Below, piece after piece: positions 9,931 to 21,418 of a stretch of 64,000 nt of DNA. Location: the NCBI RefSeq assembly GCF_040802235.1, contig NC_133168.1, positions 35,545,759 through 35,609,758 of the forward strand, in the 5' to 3' direction. Position 1 is the stretch's first letter. Each line of letters starts with the position of its first letter. A model generated the notes under the pieces. The model had not been told where the DNA came from, searched no databases, and saw only the letters and a list, made by a program, of their open reading frames with translations. This DNA comes from Manis javanica. Its lineage: Eukaryota; Chordata; Mammalia; Pholidota; Manidae. The position numbers and the translations under genes were made by a program.

Positions 9931-11160
9931 GCCTTTTGCACTTCTCCTTTCAGTCATGGCCCATACTTTCCTCTGTGCCCTTATTGTTTCACCTCCCCCA
10001 GATCTGCTAAAGTACAAGTAGCCTCCCTTATGGGTTGCCCTATGTGGGGGGCAAGAGTAGTCACTAGGGACCCAAAGAGAGATGTGAGAGGTGTAAGCAG
10101 CACCAGGTTTCTCATTCTTATAGTGAACACCTCCTCATCAGGGCTCTGGGGTCCATATTATAGATGATGTTTTTCATACCCAATTCCTGCAGAACCTATT
10201 GGAGCTCTGCATACATTTTCCAACTACTGTTAAAATATCGTAAATCACCCTAATTAGGCCCAACTATCCTGATGACAGTTGTCAGCCATTCCAAGAGGGT
10301 CTGATTCCCTGAAGTGAGACAGGCATTTTGCAACCGCTGCTGGAGGGAAGGGTGAGTCATTAGGGAAGCCATTCTACTCATCTCAGTATCTGACACAACA
10401 TTTTCCAGCTCCATCCCCAGAGACGTAAAAGCCATGTAGGCAGAGATTCTGATGGCCTCTGCCTATATGGGATGCTCATGTCCACCAGCTCATCCTGAGT
10501 ATAGGGACGGAGCATGGGGTGCTCCACAACCTGGGGAGGGGGCTGCTCCTCCCTCTGAGAAGCCCATGGTTGTTTCATTTTTATTTTCTTAATTGGAGCT
10601 GGGCAGGCCTTTAAAAGAGGAGAAAATTGTACCTCTGGCGGTGGCCTGGGTAGCAGGTGTGCCAGTGGCCCTTCCTTCTCCTCTTCTCCCTCAAGCTCCT
10701 CTGCCAATAGCTCCTCCTCCACCTTCTGTGGAGCTGAAGGCACCACTCTTTCCTCCCTTTCCCCCACGGCCTCCTGGCACGCAGCTTCTCCTGCTGCCTC
10801 CCCACCCCCACCGCCCCACCATCACTGCTGCTAACCTATCTTCCAGGAGCTCAATGTGTGTTCTCAATAACTGTCTCTCTTAAGGGCATCCCATAGGTCA
10901 TTACCCAGCTCCTTCAAGCGATGCTGAAGTGTGTTTCTCTCCTATCTAAGTCCCTTGTAATCCTTCTTTCTCCTGTATAACATTTTCCACTATCTCAATG
11001 AAAAGAGACCCTACAATGTCAGCCACTACATGGCCCCCTAAGGTCTCCAAGCAGTATCCCAACTCACGGAGGGCTAATTCTGCAGCTTCCAGTGTTTCCA
11101 CCCTTCCCCACTTCTGGGGAAGGCCCACCCATCTAGGAGGTACTTTTCCCTAGACCAATT
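9931..11160 (-). pseudogene. gag: gag remnant of ERV-L-like provirus
   Basis: Minus-strand frames 11128-10946, 10767-10378 and 10435-10250 form a broken gag. The first is helical and may be matrix. The second starts with an acidic, proline-rich linker and leads into YTQDELVDMSIPYRQRPSES, which resembles ERV-L capsid. The third continues the capsid (MASLMTHPSLQQRLQNACL). No CCHC knuckle is obvious between 10250 and 9930. Frame changes join the pieces. Confidence 0.65.
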
Positions 11161-11314
11161 CCCCACTAGTGGTTCCCAACTTAGAAGCCCCACAGCTGGA
11201 GGGTAGTAACAGGTAAAGCAGCACCTTCTGCTGCTGCATCCACTGGGATCTCCCTACCATCCACAGGAGCAGCCATTCCAAAGGTTGCACCCATTAGGAC
11301 AGATTTCGGGTCTG

Positions 11315-11339
11315 GGGGCACCCTGCCCACTGCCACCAA
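11315..11339 (-). other. Primer-binding site of ERV-L-like provirus, tRNA-Leu-like
   Basis: On the minus strand, just inside the LTR, the sequence reads tggtggcagtgggcagggtg. The first half matches the complement of the 3' end of a tRNA-Leu that ends in GCCACCA, with a small gap afterwards. Leucine priming is the usual reason for the L in ERV-L. Confidence 0.45.
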
Positions 11340-11340
11340 A

Positions 11341-11651
11341 TGTAAGTCTAACATAGGAAATCCCAGGGCAAAATACCTCTAAAAATTGAAATCAGTCAAA
11401 GGGGGAAATAAAGTTTAAAACCCATTTGCTTACAAACTGTAGTCCAGGGCTCTCTCTCTCTCCTCTGTTCCTGAATAGGCAAACAAGCAAGCAAGCAAGC
11501 CCTTCCCTTTAAACTCTCAGGTTCAGACACAGCTTCAGTTGCCCAGGTAATTACCCATTGACACAGAGATGAACTTCTCTTCACCCCTGAGGATATGCAA
11601 ATGCACTAAAGCCAGGTGAGATACTCTGGAAATGTTACAATTTTACCCACA
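11341..11651 (-). repeat. 5' LTR of ERV-L-like provirus
   Basis: It pairs with the LTR at 4877-5219. It begins with tgtaagtc and matches up to ttttacccaca at 11651, where similarity ends about 29 bp short of the partner. The missing outer end explains the lack of a visible target-site duplication. Confidence 0.8.
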
Positions 11652-13019
11652 CCTTATTTGGAGGTATTTGTGGATTTTATTTATGCCTCTTAGTTTGCAA
11701 ACATGTTGAACATGAGAATAATTTTTACTAGCTTTTCTATTCTCAAGATCATAACTCTTTTTTGAATACTACATTACTATTTTTGAAGTATTAAATTATT
11801 TCTTACTAATAGTACAGTACTCATTTCCTTCCTTTTTGAATATTATTTTCATACTAATGCAAAAATGGCAGAAAAAAAGCTGAGCCTCAGACATACAAGT
11901 TCCTTTAACTTCTGAATATATATATGTTACCATTCTTGTTGATAAAATTTCACAGCCATGAAGAGCTGGGAAATTTTAAAATTCAATTTAGAATTCATGT
12001 AAAATACTTGGCAATGGCTTAATAGTTTCATGACATATATTTATCTTCTCTTTTTCCTGATGCTAAAGATCTATGTTGCATAATTGTTTTCCTGACTGTT
12101 CTGCCTCAGGCTATCAGGTCCAAGGAGAGATTTTTGGTCTTCTACTTACTAATGCTGGTATCAAAGAACTATTGTCCTTCCCCCATTCCTCCCACCCTTT
12201 GAATCTAGGTCCAAAATAAATGAATGGCAGTAAGTTTTCTTCACTGCTTTTTAGTGTAGAGTTTCAGTTCAGGAAAAGTTGTGTTCAGGAATGAATTCCA
12301 CCAGTGTTCCTAATGCCAGAAGGCAGAATAAAAGTCTTGGAGTATGGAAATAAGCCAGAGTAAATTCAGCTCTGAGTGAAGTCATTTATACATGATAACA
12401 TATATAATTATGACATTTTTAATGCAAATTTCAAAACTATCTTTTCTTAACAGTTTAAATGATGAACATTTATGGGCAACAGACTTAAGAGTGGAATCTT
12501 TCCAACTGTGATGTTTATTCAGACACCATTCAAACACAAAATATGGAGCAAGGTCTTAAGAGACAGAGCATTCTTTGGTTGTGGAACAGTGGCTGGTCTA
12601 TTGAGGTGGTCATGCTGAAAGGTTTTGGGGAGCATGTATGTGTGAGCTTAAAATTGGGAGCAGGCAACCCTTTCTGGGGTAGGCTTCTCCCTTGAGGTAA
12701 AAGTTGGTCCTGAGGACTTTTCTTGAAAAAAGTCCTGTGCCTCTTCCTCCTTGGAGAGGGCATACCTTGCCAGAAGCCCTAGTCTCACCCATGCAAGCTA
12801 GACTGTGTAAGCTACTGTTTCAGGAGCAGGGAGATCCAGCCCTGCTCAGGGTCATGCTCATTCTGTAACTTTCAATATCCTATTGCATGTCTCTGTGTCC
12901 TGAGAGGGAAGAGCCACTTTATTCTGTTCTTCACAAACTTACTCTTGATCTTCCTTTCTCTACCCCATGACCCGAATGATCTGATAAGTAGTACCTGAAA
13001 ACCCCTTATGAAAACCTCT
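11652..13019. other. Unique AT-rich DNA, no gene seen
   Basis: I find no coding exon or recognisable young repeat. Minus-strand frames near 12530-12790 are open but have no known motif. Ancient repeats too diverged to recognise by eye are possible. Confidence 0.4.
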
Positions 13020-13560
13020 GTATGGTTGATTGTCTCTTAGGATAAAGACCAAAGTTCTTTCACCTCACCCCAGGCTGTCTGTCTCCTCCAGCCACAGTTA
13101 TGGCTTTCACATCCAAATGCAAGGCAGGGTCCTTCCTGCCTTGCATCCTTCATATGCCTTTTGCCTTGCCTGAAATTCTCTCTACCTCACCCTCCCTGCC
13201 TCCCCTCATCCTTCCCCCTGGCTGCCTCCTACTCTTCCTCACAACTAAAGCCACTTTCTCCACAAAGCCATCCTTGATCCTCTGCCCCAGGTGAGGCCCC
13301 TTCTCCCCCTTCCCCAGCCCCTATACACTCTCACTGTCCTTTGCACCCCTATATGTAGAACTTACTATAGCTGTAGCTAATTATTTATGTAATACCTGTT
13401 TCCCTTATGAGATCAAAAACTCAGTGATGACATCAAATATGTCTGTTAATTGTTATAGTTTAAGTGCCTAGCACAGAATTTGGCACATTGTAGGTGTTTG
13501 ATGTCTATGTTCTGAATGATTAAGTGATGAGCCAATGAATGACCAACTGGATGGCTGAAT
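13020..13560 (+). repeat. L2 LINE fragment
   Basis: The order of pyrimidine-rich segments (cttgcctgaaattctctctacc; cacaaagccatccttgatcc) and the tail ggcacattgtaggtgtttgatg...gaatgat matches the 3' end of L2 elements in + orientation. It is heavily diverged, as expected for a pre-placental repeat. Confidence 0.7.
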
Positions 13561-14754
13561 GGCTGGCTGATCTTGTCTTTTCTGCACACCCCACAATCCC
13601 TCAGGGTGCCAGGTAGGACAACAGGAGACAGTGCAGGTGATGGGTCCCCTAGGGCACAGTACAGGGTGGGCGGGGAAGGGTAGGTTGGAGGAAGGGAGCT
13701 GTTAAGCTCTCTTCTTAGAGGCAGTTATGGTTCAGGAGGGCCAGAGATCAAACAAAAACCATATACTGAAGAAAAGCTTGGGTTTTGGATTGAGTGGTGA
13801 GCCAGAACTGTAATGGATGTGAAGAGACAGAATGAAGTGAAGAGTTAGAGATGCTGAAATGTGGAGCAGTGAGTCAGAACAGGTGAAATGCAGACCCTCT
13901 CAGTAGTTCCAGATATAAGGTGCTAAAACCTGAGGAGCTTTCTGGGAGCTCCACTCACATTTTCACATGCAAAATGTTCATTCAAAGGCACCAGTCAAGG
14001 TTGCAAAGTACTTACCTCACCTTTCAAATACAGTTTTGCATTTCCTTGTCTGAAATTTTTAGAGCCACATGAGTTTGAAATTCATAATTTTTTGGATTTT
14101 AGAATGGAGATAGGGTGCATATACCATGAATTAAGTACTATCCCCAGTGAGTTTTGAAGCAGCATTTGCTATCAAACAACACATTAATACTCATACAATG
14201 AAATGTATGAATACTCACATTGAGTGGTATAAACACCATCAAAGCCTAAAATCAATTCAGGTCAGGTTTTACTGCTAGATTAGACAGAAAGATACTTTCA
14301 GAGTTTTTGGATTTGGAAATTCTGGGTAAGGGATTGGGGAACTGGTAAAATGTGTTGTGTACTCTGGCACACTGTGAAATCCTGTTTGAGTGATTGTCAT
14401 CAGCAAGAGAGAAGCTGTCTTAGCTAACTCAGGGGTTCCTTAATTCTGCTGGAAAGTCCCCTGAGTTCTCCCAGCCCTCATTTGCCTGGAAGGAAACTTG
14501 GCTACCCTTTGCCATTTCCTCAGGCTACCATGAGAAGGCTGCCAGTCTACAGTCTTTATAAAGCATCTGCTGCTGTGCCAGGGCTCAAAGATAGAAAATA
14601 TAAGCAGAAAAGGGTCTATTTAGGTTTACCCTTCTATGTGTAAACAGTATCCTTCTATGGGTAGAGGGTATCTGTCTCTAGGCTAGATATTTTGCCTGAG
14701 TTCTATGTCTCCTTTCCAACTTTAGAGATCTACTCAGCATTCAAAAACAGAACT
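13561..14754. other. Unique DNA left of L1 copy A
   Basis: No gene is seen. About 14040-14330 has repeated tttttggattt-type wording that may be an old DNA-transposon fragment, but I cannot name it. The last bases, cattcaaaaacagaact, abut the G-run that opens L1 copy A. Confidence 0.35.
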
Positions 14755-16136
14755 GGGGGGGTGGAGCCAGGATGGCGGCGTGAGTAGAGCAGTGGAAATC
14801 TCCTCCCAAAAACACATAGAGCTATGAAAATATAACAAAGAAAAATCTTCCTAAAATAGAGACCACAGGACACAGGACAACATCCAGACCACATCCACAC
14901 CTGCAAGAACCCAGCGCCTTTCGAAGGGGGTAAGATACAAGCCCTGGCCCGGCGGGACCCGAGCGCCCCTCCCCCCGGCTCCTGGCGGGTGGAAAGAAAC
15001 CGGAGCGGGTTTTTTTTGGCGAGTGCTTTTTGGAAGCCTTAAACAGACAGGCCCCCATTGCTAGGGAGGCAGGGTGGCAGGACCGGTGAGCAGGTGCCTG
15101 GGACGGGCGCCTGAGGACAAAGAATATTCCGCATTTCTCCCTGCGGGACCGGCGGGCGGGTGCCTGAGACCGGCGCCTGAGGACGGAGGAAATCGCGCGT
15201 TTTTCCCCTTTTCTTTCCTCTTTTTTGCGAGTGCTTTTTGGAAGCCTTAAAGGGACAGGGACCCTGGTGCTAGGGAGGCAGGGCGGTGGGACTGGTGAGC
15301 GGGTGCCTGGGACTGGCACCTGAGGACAAAGAATATCCCGCGTTTTTCCCTGTGGGACCGGTGGGCGGGTGCCTGAGACCGGCACCTGAGGACGGAGGAA
15401 ATTGCGCATTTTTCCCCTTTTTTTCTCTCTTTTTGGCGAGTGCTTTTTGGAAGCCTTAAAGGGACAGGGACCCTGGTGCTAGGGAGGCAGGGCGGCGGGA
15501 CTGGTGAGCGGGTGCCTGGGAACAGTGCCTGAGGACAAAGAATATTGAGCGTTCTTTCCCTGCGGGATCGGTGGGTGGGTGCTTTTTGGAAGCCTTGAAA
15601 GGACAGGGACCCTGGTGCTAGGGAGACAGGGCAGCAGGACCAGTGAGCGGGTGCCTGGGACCGGCACCTGAGGACAAAAAAAAAAATCGCGTGTTCTTTC
15701 CTTTTTTTTTCTTTCTGTTCCCTCTCTCATTGTTGCTGTTGTTGTTTTGGTTTGGAGAGTGCTTTTTGGAAGTCTTAAAGGGGCAGGACAGGTCACTTAG
15801 ACCAGAGGCAGGGAATCTGGGGATCTCTGGGCACTCTAACCCCCTGGGCAGCAGGGAGCACAGAGGCCCCTTATGGAGATAAATAGTGCCCCAGCCACTC
15901 CCCCTCAACGGGGCTCCACCATTTTGGAGGAACAGCCCCAGCCAGGCCAAGACCACAGCAACAGCGGAGATAAACCCCAAAGCAACTGGGCAGGAAGCAG
16001 AAGCCCTGTCTGCACACAGCTGCCCAGCACAAGCAACTAGAGGTCACTATTCTCCCAGGAGAAGGCCACAAACCAACAAGAAGGGAAGCTCTTCCACCGG
16101 TCACTTGTACCAGCTCTGCAAACAATCTCTATCACC
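14755..16136 (+). promoter_or_regulatory. L1 copy A 5' UTR with tandem GC-rich monomers
   Basis: The element opens with a YY1-like ccaggatggcggc box at 14768-14780. From about 14920 to 15780 it carries tandem repeats keyed by gagtgctttttggaagcctta at 15021, 15229 and 15438 (spacing 208-209 bp), then shortened units near 15577 and 15757. Each unit holds two related half-units (gggtgcctgggaccggcgcctgaggac pattern) and many CpGs. Such monomer arrays act as the internal pol II promoter in other mammalian L1 families, so promoter function here is inference by analogy. The unique part from about 15790 to 16136 is shared with copy B. Confidence 0.75.
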
Positions 16137-17031
16137 ATGAAAAGGCAAAACTACAGGCAGACAAAGATCACAGAGACAACACATGAGAGGGAGACAGACC
16201 TAACTAGTCCTCCTGAAAAAGAATTCAAAATAAAAATCATGAACATGCTGACAGAGATGCAGAGAAAAATGCAGGAACAATGGGATGAGATGTAGAGAAA
16301 AATGCAAGAGCAGTGGGATGAAGTCCGGAAGGAGATCACAGATGTCAGGAAGGAGATCACAGAAGTGAGACAATCCCTGGAAGGATTTATAAGCAGAATG
16401 GATAAGATGCAAGAGGCCATTGAAGGAATAGAAGCCAGAGAACAGGAACGTATAGAAGCTGACATAGAGAGAGATAAAAGGATCTCCAGGAATGAAACAA
16501 CACTAAGAGAAATATGTGACCAAGCCAAAAGGAATTATATTCGTATTATAGGGATACCAGAAGAAGAAGAAAGAGGAAAAGGGATAGAAAGTCTCTTTGA
16601 AGAAATAATTGCTGAAAAATTCCCCAAACTGAGGGAGGGAGGAAATAATCGAACAGACCATGGAATTACACAGAACTCCCAACAGAAAGGATCCAAGGAG
16701 GACAACACCAAGACACATAATAATTAAAATGGCAAGGATCAAGGACAAGGAAAGAGTTTTAAAGGCAGCTAGAGAGAAAAAGGTCACCTATAAAGGAAAA
16801 CCCATCAGGCTAACATCAGACTTCTCGACAGAAACCCTACAGGCCAGAAGAGAATGGCATGATATACTTAATGCAATGAAACAGAAGGGCCTTGAACCAA
16901 GGATACTGTATCCAGCACGACTATCATTTAAATATGATGGTGGGATTAAACAATTCCCAGACAAGCAAAAGCTGAGGGAATTTGCTTCCCAGAAACCACC
17001 TCTACAGGGCATCTTACAGGGACTGCTCTAG
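16137..17031 (+). pseudogene. L1 ORF1 (copy A), interrupted
   Basis: It encodes the RNA-binding chaperone that coats L1 RNA. The start ATG at 16137 begins MKRQNYRQTK. A coiled-coil region with two 11-residue EMQRKMQEQWD-like units follows, then the RRM-like and C-terminal domains (IIGIPEEEERGKG; ARREWHDILNAMKQKGLEP). A TAG at 16293-16295 stops translation inside the coiled coil, and a 4-nt insertion near 16632 shifts the frame again. The C terminus (to 17031) is more complete than in copy B. Confidence 0.85.
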
Positions 17032-17226
17032 AAGGGAGCACTCCTAAAAAGAGCACAGAACAAAACATACAACATATGAAGAAGGGAGGAGGAGGAATAA
17101 GAAGGGAGAGAAGAAAAGAATCTCCAGACAGTGTATATAACAGCTCAATAAGCGAGCTAAGTTAGGCAGTAAGATACTAAAGAAGCTAACCTTGAACCTT
17201 TGGTAACCACGAATCTAAAGCCTGAA

Positions 17227-20200
17227 ATGGCAATAAGTACATATCTCTCAATAGTCACCCTAAATGTAAATGGACTTAACACACCAATCATAAGACACAG
17301 AGTAATAGAATGGATAAAAAAGCAAGACCCATCTATATGCTGCTTACAAGAAACTCACCTCAAACCGAAAGATAAGCATAGACTAAAAGTCAAGGGATGG
17401 AAAAACATATTTCAGGCAAACAACAGTGAGAAGAAAGCAGGGGTTGCAGTACTAATATCAGACAAAATAGACTTCAAAACAAAGAAAATAACAAGAGATA
17501 AAGAAGGATACTACATAATGATAAAGGGCTCAGTCAAACAAGAGGATATAACCATTCTAAATATATATGCACCCAATAGAGGAGCACCAGCATATGTGAA
17601 GCAAATACTAACAGAACTAAAGAGGGAAATAGACTGCAATGCATTCATTTTAGGAGACTTCAACACACCACTCACCCCAAAGGATAGATCCACCGGGCAG
17701 AAAATAAGTAAAGACACACAGGCACTGAACAACACACTAGAACAGATGGACCTAATCGACATCTATAGAACTCTACATCCAAAAGCAACAGGATATACAT
17801 TCTTCTCAAGTGCACATGGTACATTCTCCAGAATAGACCATATACTAGCTCACAAAAAGAGCCTCAGTAAATTCCAAAATATTGAAATTCTACCAACCAA
17901 TTTTTCAGACCACAAAGGTATGAAAGTAGAAATAAATTCTACAGAGAAAACAAAAAGGCTCACAGACACATGGAGGCTTAACAACATGCTACTAAATAAT
18001 CAATGGATCAATGAACAAATCAAAATAGAGATCAAGGAATACATAGAAACAAATGACAACAACAACACTAAGCCCCAACTTCTGTGGGATGCAGCGAAAG
18101 CAGTCTTAAGAGGAAAGTATATAGCAATCCAGGCACACTTGAAGAAGGAAGAACAATTCCAAATGAATAGTCTAACATCACAATTATCGAAACTGGAAAA
18201 AGAAGAACAAATGAGGCCTAAAGTCAGCAGAAGGAGGGACATAATAAAGATCAGAGAAGAAATAAATAAAATTGAGAAGAATAAAACAATATCAAAAATC
18301 AACGAAACCAAGAGCTGGTTCTTCGAGAAAATAAACAAAATAGATAAGCCTCTAGCCCAACTTATTAAGAGAAAAAGAGAGTCAACACAAATCAACATAA
18401 TCAGAAATGAGAATGAAAAAATCACGACAGACTCCACAGAAATACAAAGAATTATTGAAGACTACTATGAAAACCTATATGCCAAAAAGCTGGAAAACCT
18501 AGAATAAATGGACAACTTCCTAGAAAAATACAACCTCCCAAGACTGACCAAGGAAGAAACACAAAAGTTAAACAAACCAATTACGAGCAAAGAAATTGAA
18601 ACCGTAATAAAAAAACTACCCAAGAACAAAACCCCGGGGCCGGACGGATTTACCTCGGAATTTTATCAGACACACAGAGAAGACATAATACCCATTCTCC
18701 TTAAAGTGTTCCACAAAATAGAAGAAGAGGGAATACTCCCAAACTCATTCTATGAAGCCAACATCACCCTAATACCAAAACCAGGCAAAGACCCCACCAA
18801 AAAAGAAAATTACAGACCAATATCCCTGATGAATGTAGATGCAAAAATACTTAATAAAATATTAGCAAACAGAATTCAACAGTATATCAAAAGGATCATA
18901 CACCATGACCAAGTGGGGTTCATCCAGGGATGCAAGGATGGTACAACATTCGAAAATCCATCAACATCATCCACCACATCAACAAAAAGAAAGACAAAAA
19001 CCACATGATCATCTCCATAGATGCTGAAAAAGCATTTGAGAAAATTCAACATCCATTCATGAGAAAAACTCTCAGCAAAATGGGAATAGAGGGCAAGTAC
19101 CTCAACATAATAAAGGCCATATATGACAAACCCACAGCCAGCATTATACTGAACAGCGAGAAGCTGAAAGCATTTTCTCTGAGATCGGGAACCCGACAGG
19201 GATGCCCACTCTCCCCACTGTTATTTAACATAGTACTGGAGGTCCTAGCCACGGCAATCAGACAAAACAAAGAAATACAAGGAATCCAGATTGGTAAAGA
19301 AGAAGTTAAACTGTCACTATTTGCAGATGATATGATTCTGTACATAAAAAACCCTAAAGACTCCACTTCAAAACTACTAGAACTGATATCGGCATACAGC
19401 AAAGTTGCAGGATACAAAATTAAAACACACAAAATCTGTAGCTTTCCTATACAAAAACAACGAATCAATAGAAAGAGAAATCAGGAAAACAATTCCATTC
19501 ACCATTGCATCAAAAAGAATAAAATACCTAGGAATAAACCTAACCAAAGAAGTGAAAGACTTATACTCTGAAAACTACAAGTCACTCTTAAGAGAAATTA
19601 AAGGGGACACTAATAAATGGAAACTCATCCCATGCTCATGGCTAGGAAGAATTAATATTGTCAAAATGGCCATCCTGCCCAAAGCAATATACAGATTTGA
19701 TGCAATCCCTCTCAAATTACCAGCAACATTCTTCAATGAATTGGAACAAATAATTCAAAAATTCATATGGAAACACCAAAGACCCCGAATAGCCAAAGCA
19801 ATCCTGAAAAAGAAGAATAAAGTAGGGGGGATCTCACTCCCCAACTTCAAGCTCTACTACAAAGCCATAGTAATCAAGACAATTTGGTACTGGCACAAGA
19901 ACAGAGCCACAGACCAGTGGAACAGATTAGAGACCCCAGAAATTAACCCAAACATATATGGTCAATTAATATTTGATAAAGGAGCCATGGACATACAATG
20001 GCAAAATGACAGTCTCTTCAACAGATGGTGCTGGCAAAACTGGACAGCTACATGTAGGAGAATGAAACTGGACCATTGTCTAACCCCATATACAAAGGTA
20101 AACTCAAAATGGATCAAAGACCTGAATGTAAGTCATGAAACCATTAAACTCTTGGAAAAAAACATAGGCAAAAACCTCTTAGACATAAACATGAGTGACC

Positions 20201-20955
20201 TCTTCTTGAACATATCTCCCCGGGCAAGGAAAACAACAGCAAAAATGAGCAAGTGGTACTACATTAAGCTGAAAAGCTTCTGTACAGTGAAAGACACCAT
20301 CAATAGAACAAAAAGGAACCCTACAGTATGGGAGAATATATTTGAAAATGACAGATCCGATAAAGGCTTGACATCCAGAATATATAAAGAGCTCACATGC
20401 CTCAACAAACAAAAAACAAATAACCCAATTAAAAAATGGGCAGAGGAACTGAACAGACAGTTCTCCAAAAAAGAAATACAGATGGCCAAGAGACACATGA
20501 AAAGATGCTCCACATCACTAATTATCAGAGAAATGCAAATTAAAACTACAATGAGGTATAACCTCACACCAGTAAGGATCGCTGCCATCCAAAAGACAAA
20601 CAACAACAAATGTTGGCGAGGCTGTGGAGAAAGGGGAACCCTCCTACACTGCTGGTGGGAATGTAAATTAGTTCAACCATTGTGGAAAGCAGTATGGAGG
20701 TGCATCAAAATGCTCAAAACAGACCTACCATTTGACCCAGGAATTCTACTCCTAGGAATTTACCCTAAGAACGCAGCAATCAAGTTTGAGAAAGACAGAT
20801 GCACCCCTATGTTTATCGCAGCACTATTTACATTAGCCAAGATTTGGAAGCAACGTAAATGTCCATCGGTAGATGAATGGATAAAGAAGATGTGGTACAT
20901 ATACACAATGGAATACTACTCAGCCATAAGAAATGGAAAAGATCCAACCATTTGA
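17227..20955 (+). pseudogene. L1 ORF2 (copy A), endonuclease-RT, broken
   Basis: It encodes the L1 endonuclease and reverse transcriptase. Endonuclease signatures are visible: LNVNGLN, LQETHLK, ILGDFNTPL and SDHKGM. A TAA at 18505-18507 cuts the ORF between the endonuclease and RT parts, and an ATG directly follows. A 1-nt loss near 18929 and a +1 shift near 19415-19434 break the RT further. RT motifs remain ([27 protein letters not shown] near 19320), as does the C-terminal [18 protein letters not shown] zinc-knuckle-like segment. The TAA and the +1 shift are shared with copy B; the 1-nt loss is private. Confidence 0.9.
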
Positions 20956-21418
20956 AGCAACATGGATGGAGCTGGAGAGTATTATGCTCAGTGAAATAAG
21001 CCAAGCGGAGAAAGAGAAATACCAAATGATTTCACTCATCTGAGGAGTATAGGAACAAAGGAAAAACTGAAGGAACAAAACAGCAGTGGAATTACAGAAC
21101 CCAAAAATGGACTAATAGGTACCAAAGGGAAAGGAACTGGGGAGGATGGGTGGGCAGGGAGGGATAGGAGGGGGAAGAAGAAGGGGAGTATTAAGATTAG
21201 CATGCATGAGGAGGAGGGAGAAAGGGGAGGGTGGGCTGCACAACACAGAGAGGACAAGTAGTGACTCTACAACATTTTGCTAAGCTGATGGACAGTAACC
21301 GTAATGTGGTTGTTAGGGGGGACCTGATATAGGGGAGAGCATAGCAAACATAGTATTCTTCATGTAAGTGAAGATTAAAAATTAAAAAAAAAAAAAAGAA
21401 AGAAAGAAAGAAAGAAAA
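20956..21418 (+). other. L1 copy A 3' UTR and internal A-rich tract
   Basis: This is a G-rich polypurine 3' UTR (ggggaggatgggtgggcaggg near 21140). It ends in attaaaaaaaaaaaaaa followed by (gaaa)n at about 21381-21418. The tract marks where an ancestral L1 transcript ended, before the extra tail was added. Confidence 0.8.

Larger units (their letters stand above)
4877..11651 (-). mobile_element. Class III (ERV-L-like) provirus, env-less, minus strand
   Basis: Related LTRs at 4877-5219 and 11341-11651 flank minus-strand gag, protease, RT, RNase H and integrase remnants, in the right order when read from 11340 down to 5220. The gag segment and the Leu-like primer site fit ERV-L. No env is present, which is typical of ERV-L. 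A later solo LTR (8583-9223) splits pro from RT. All frames carry stops and shifts. No target-site duplication can be seen, because the outer end of the 11-kb LTR is missing about 29 bp. Confidence 0.85.

Noticed and set aside
14822..15980. Minus-strand ORFs of 195 and 120 codons antisense to the L1 copy A 5' UTR (and 47847-48350 in copy B), considered as an antisense ORF0-like gene
   Set aside because: They follow the GC-rich repeat units, which lack stops by composition. The reading does not stay alike between copies A and B, and no start context or splice donor is convincing.
18000..18437. Minus-strand ORFs within L1 ORF2 (also 48465-49127, 50339-50765, 51375-51797)
   Set aside because: Shadows of A-rich L1 coding sequence; they read as Phe/Leu/Ser/Ile-rich pseudo-membrane proteins at the same place in every L1 copy.
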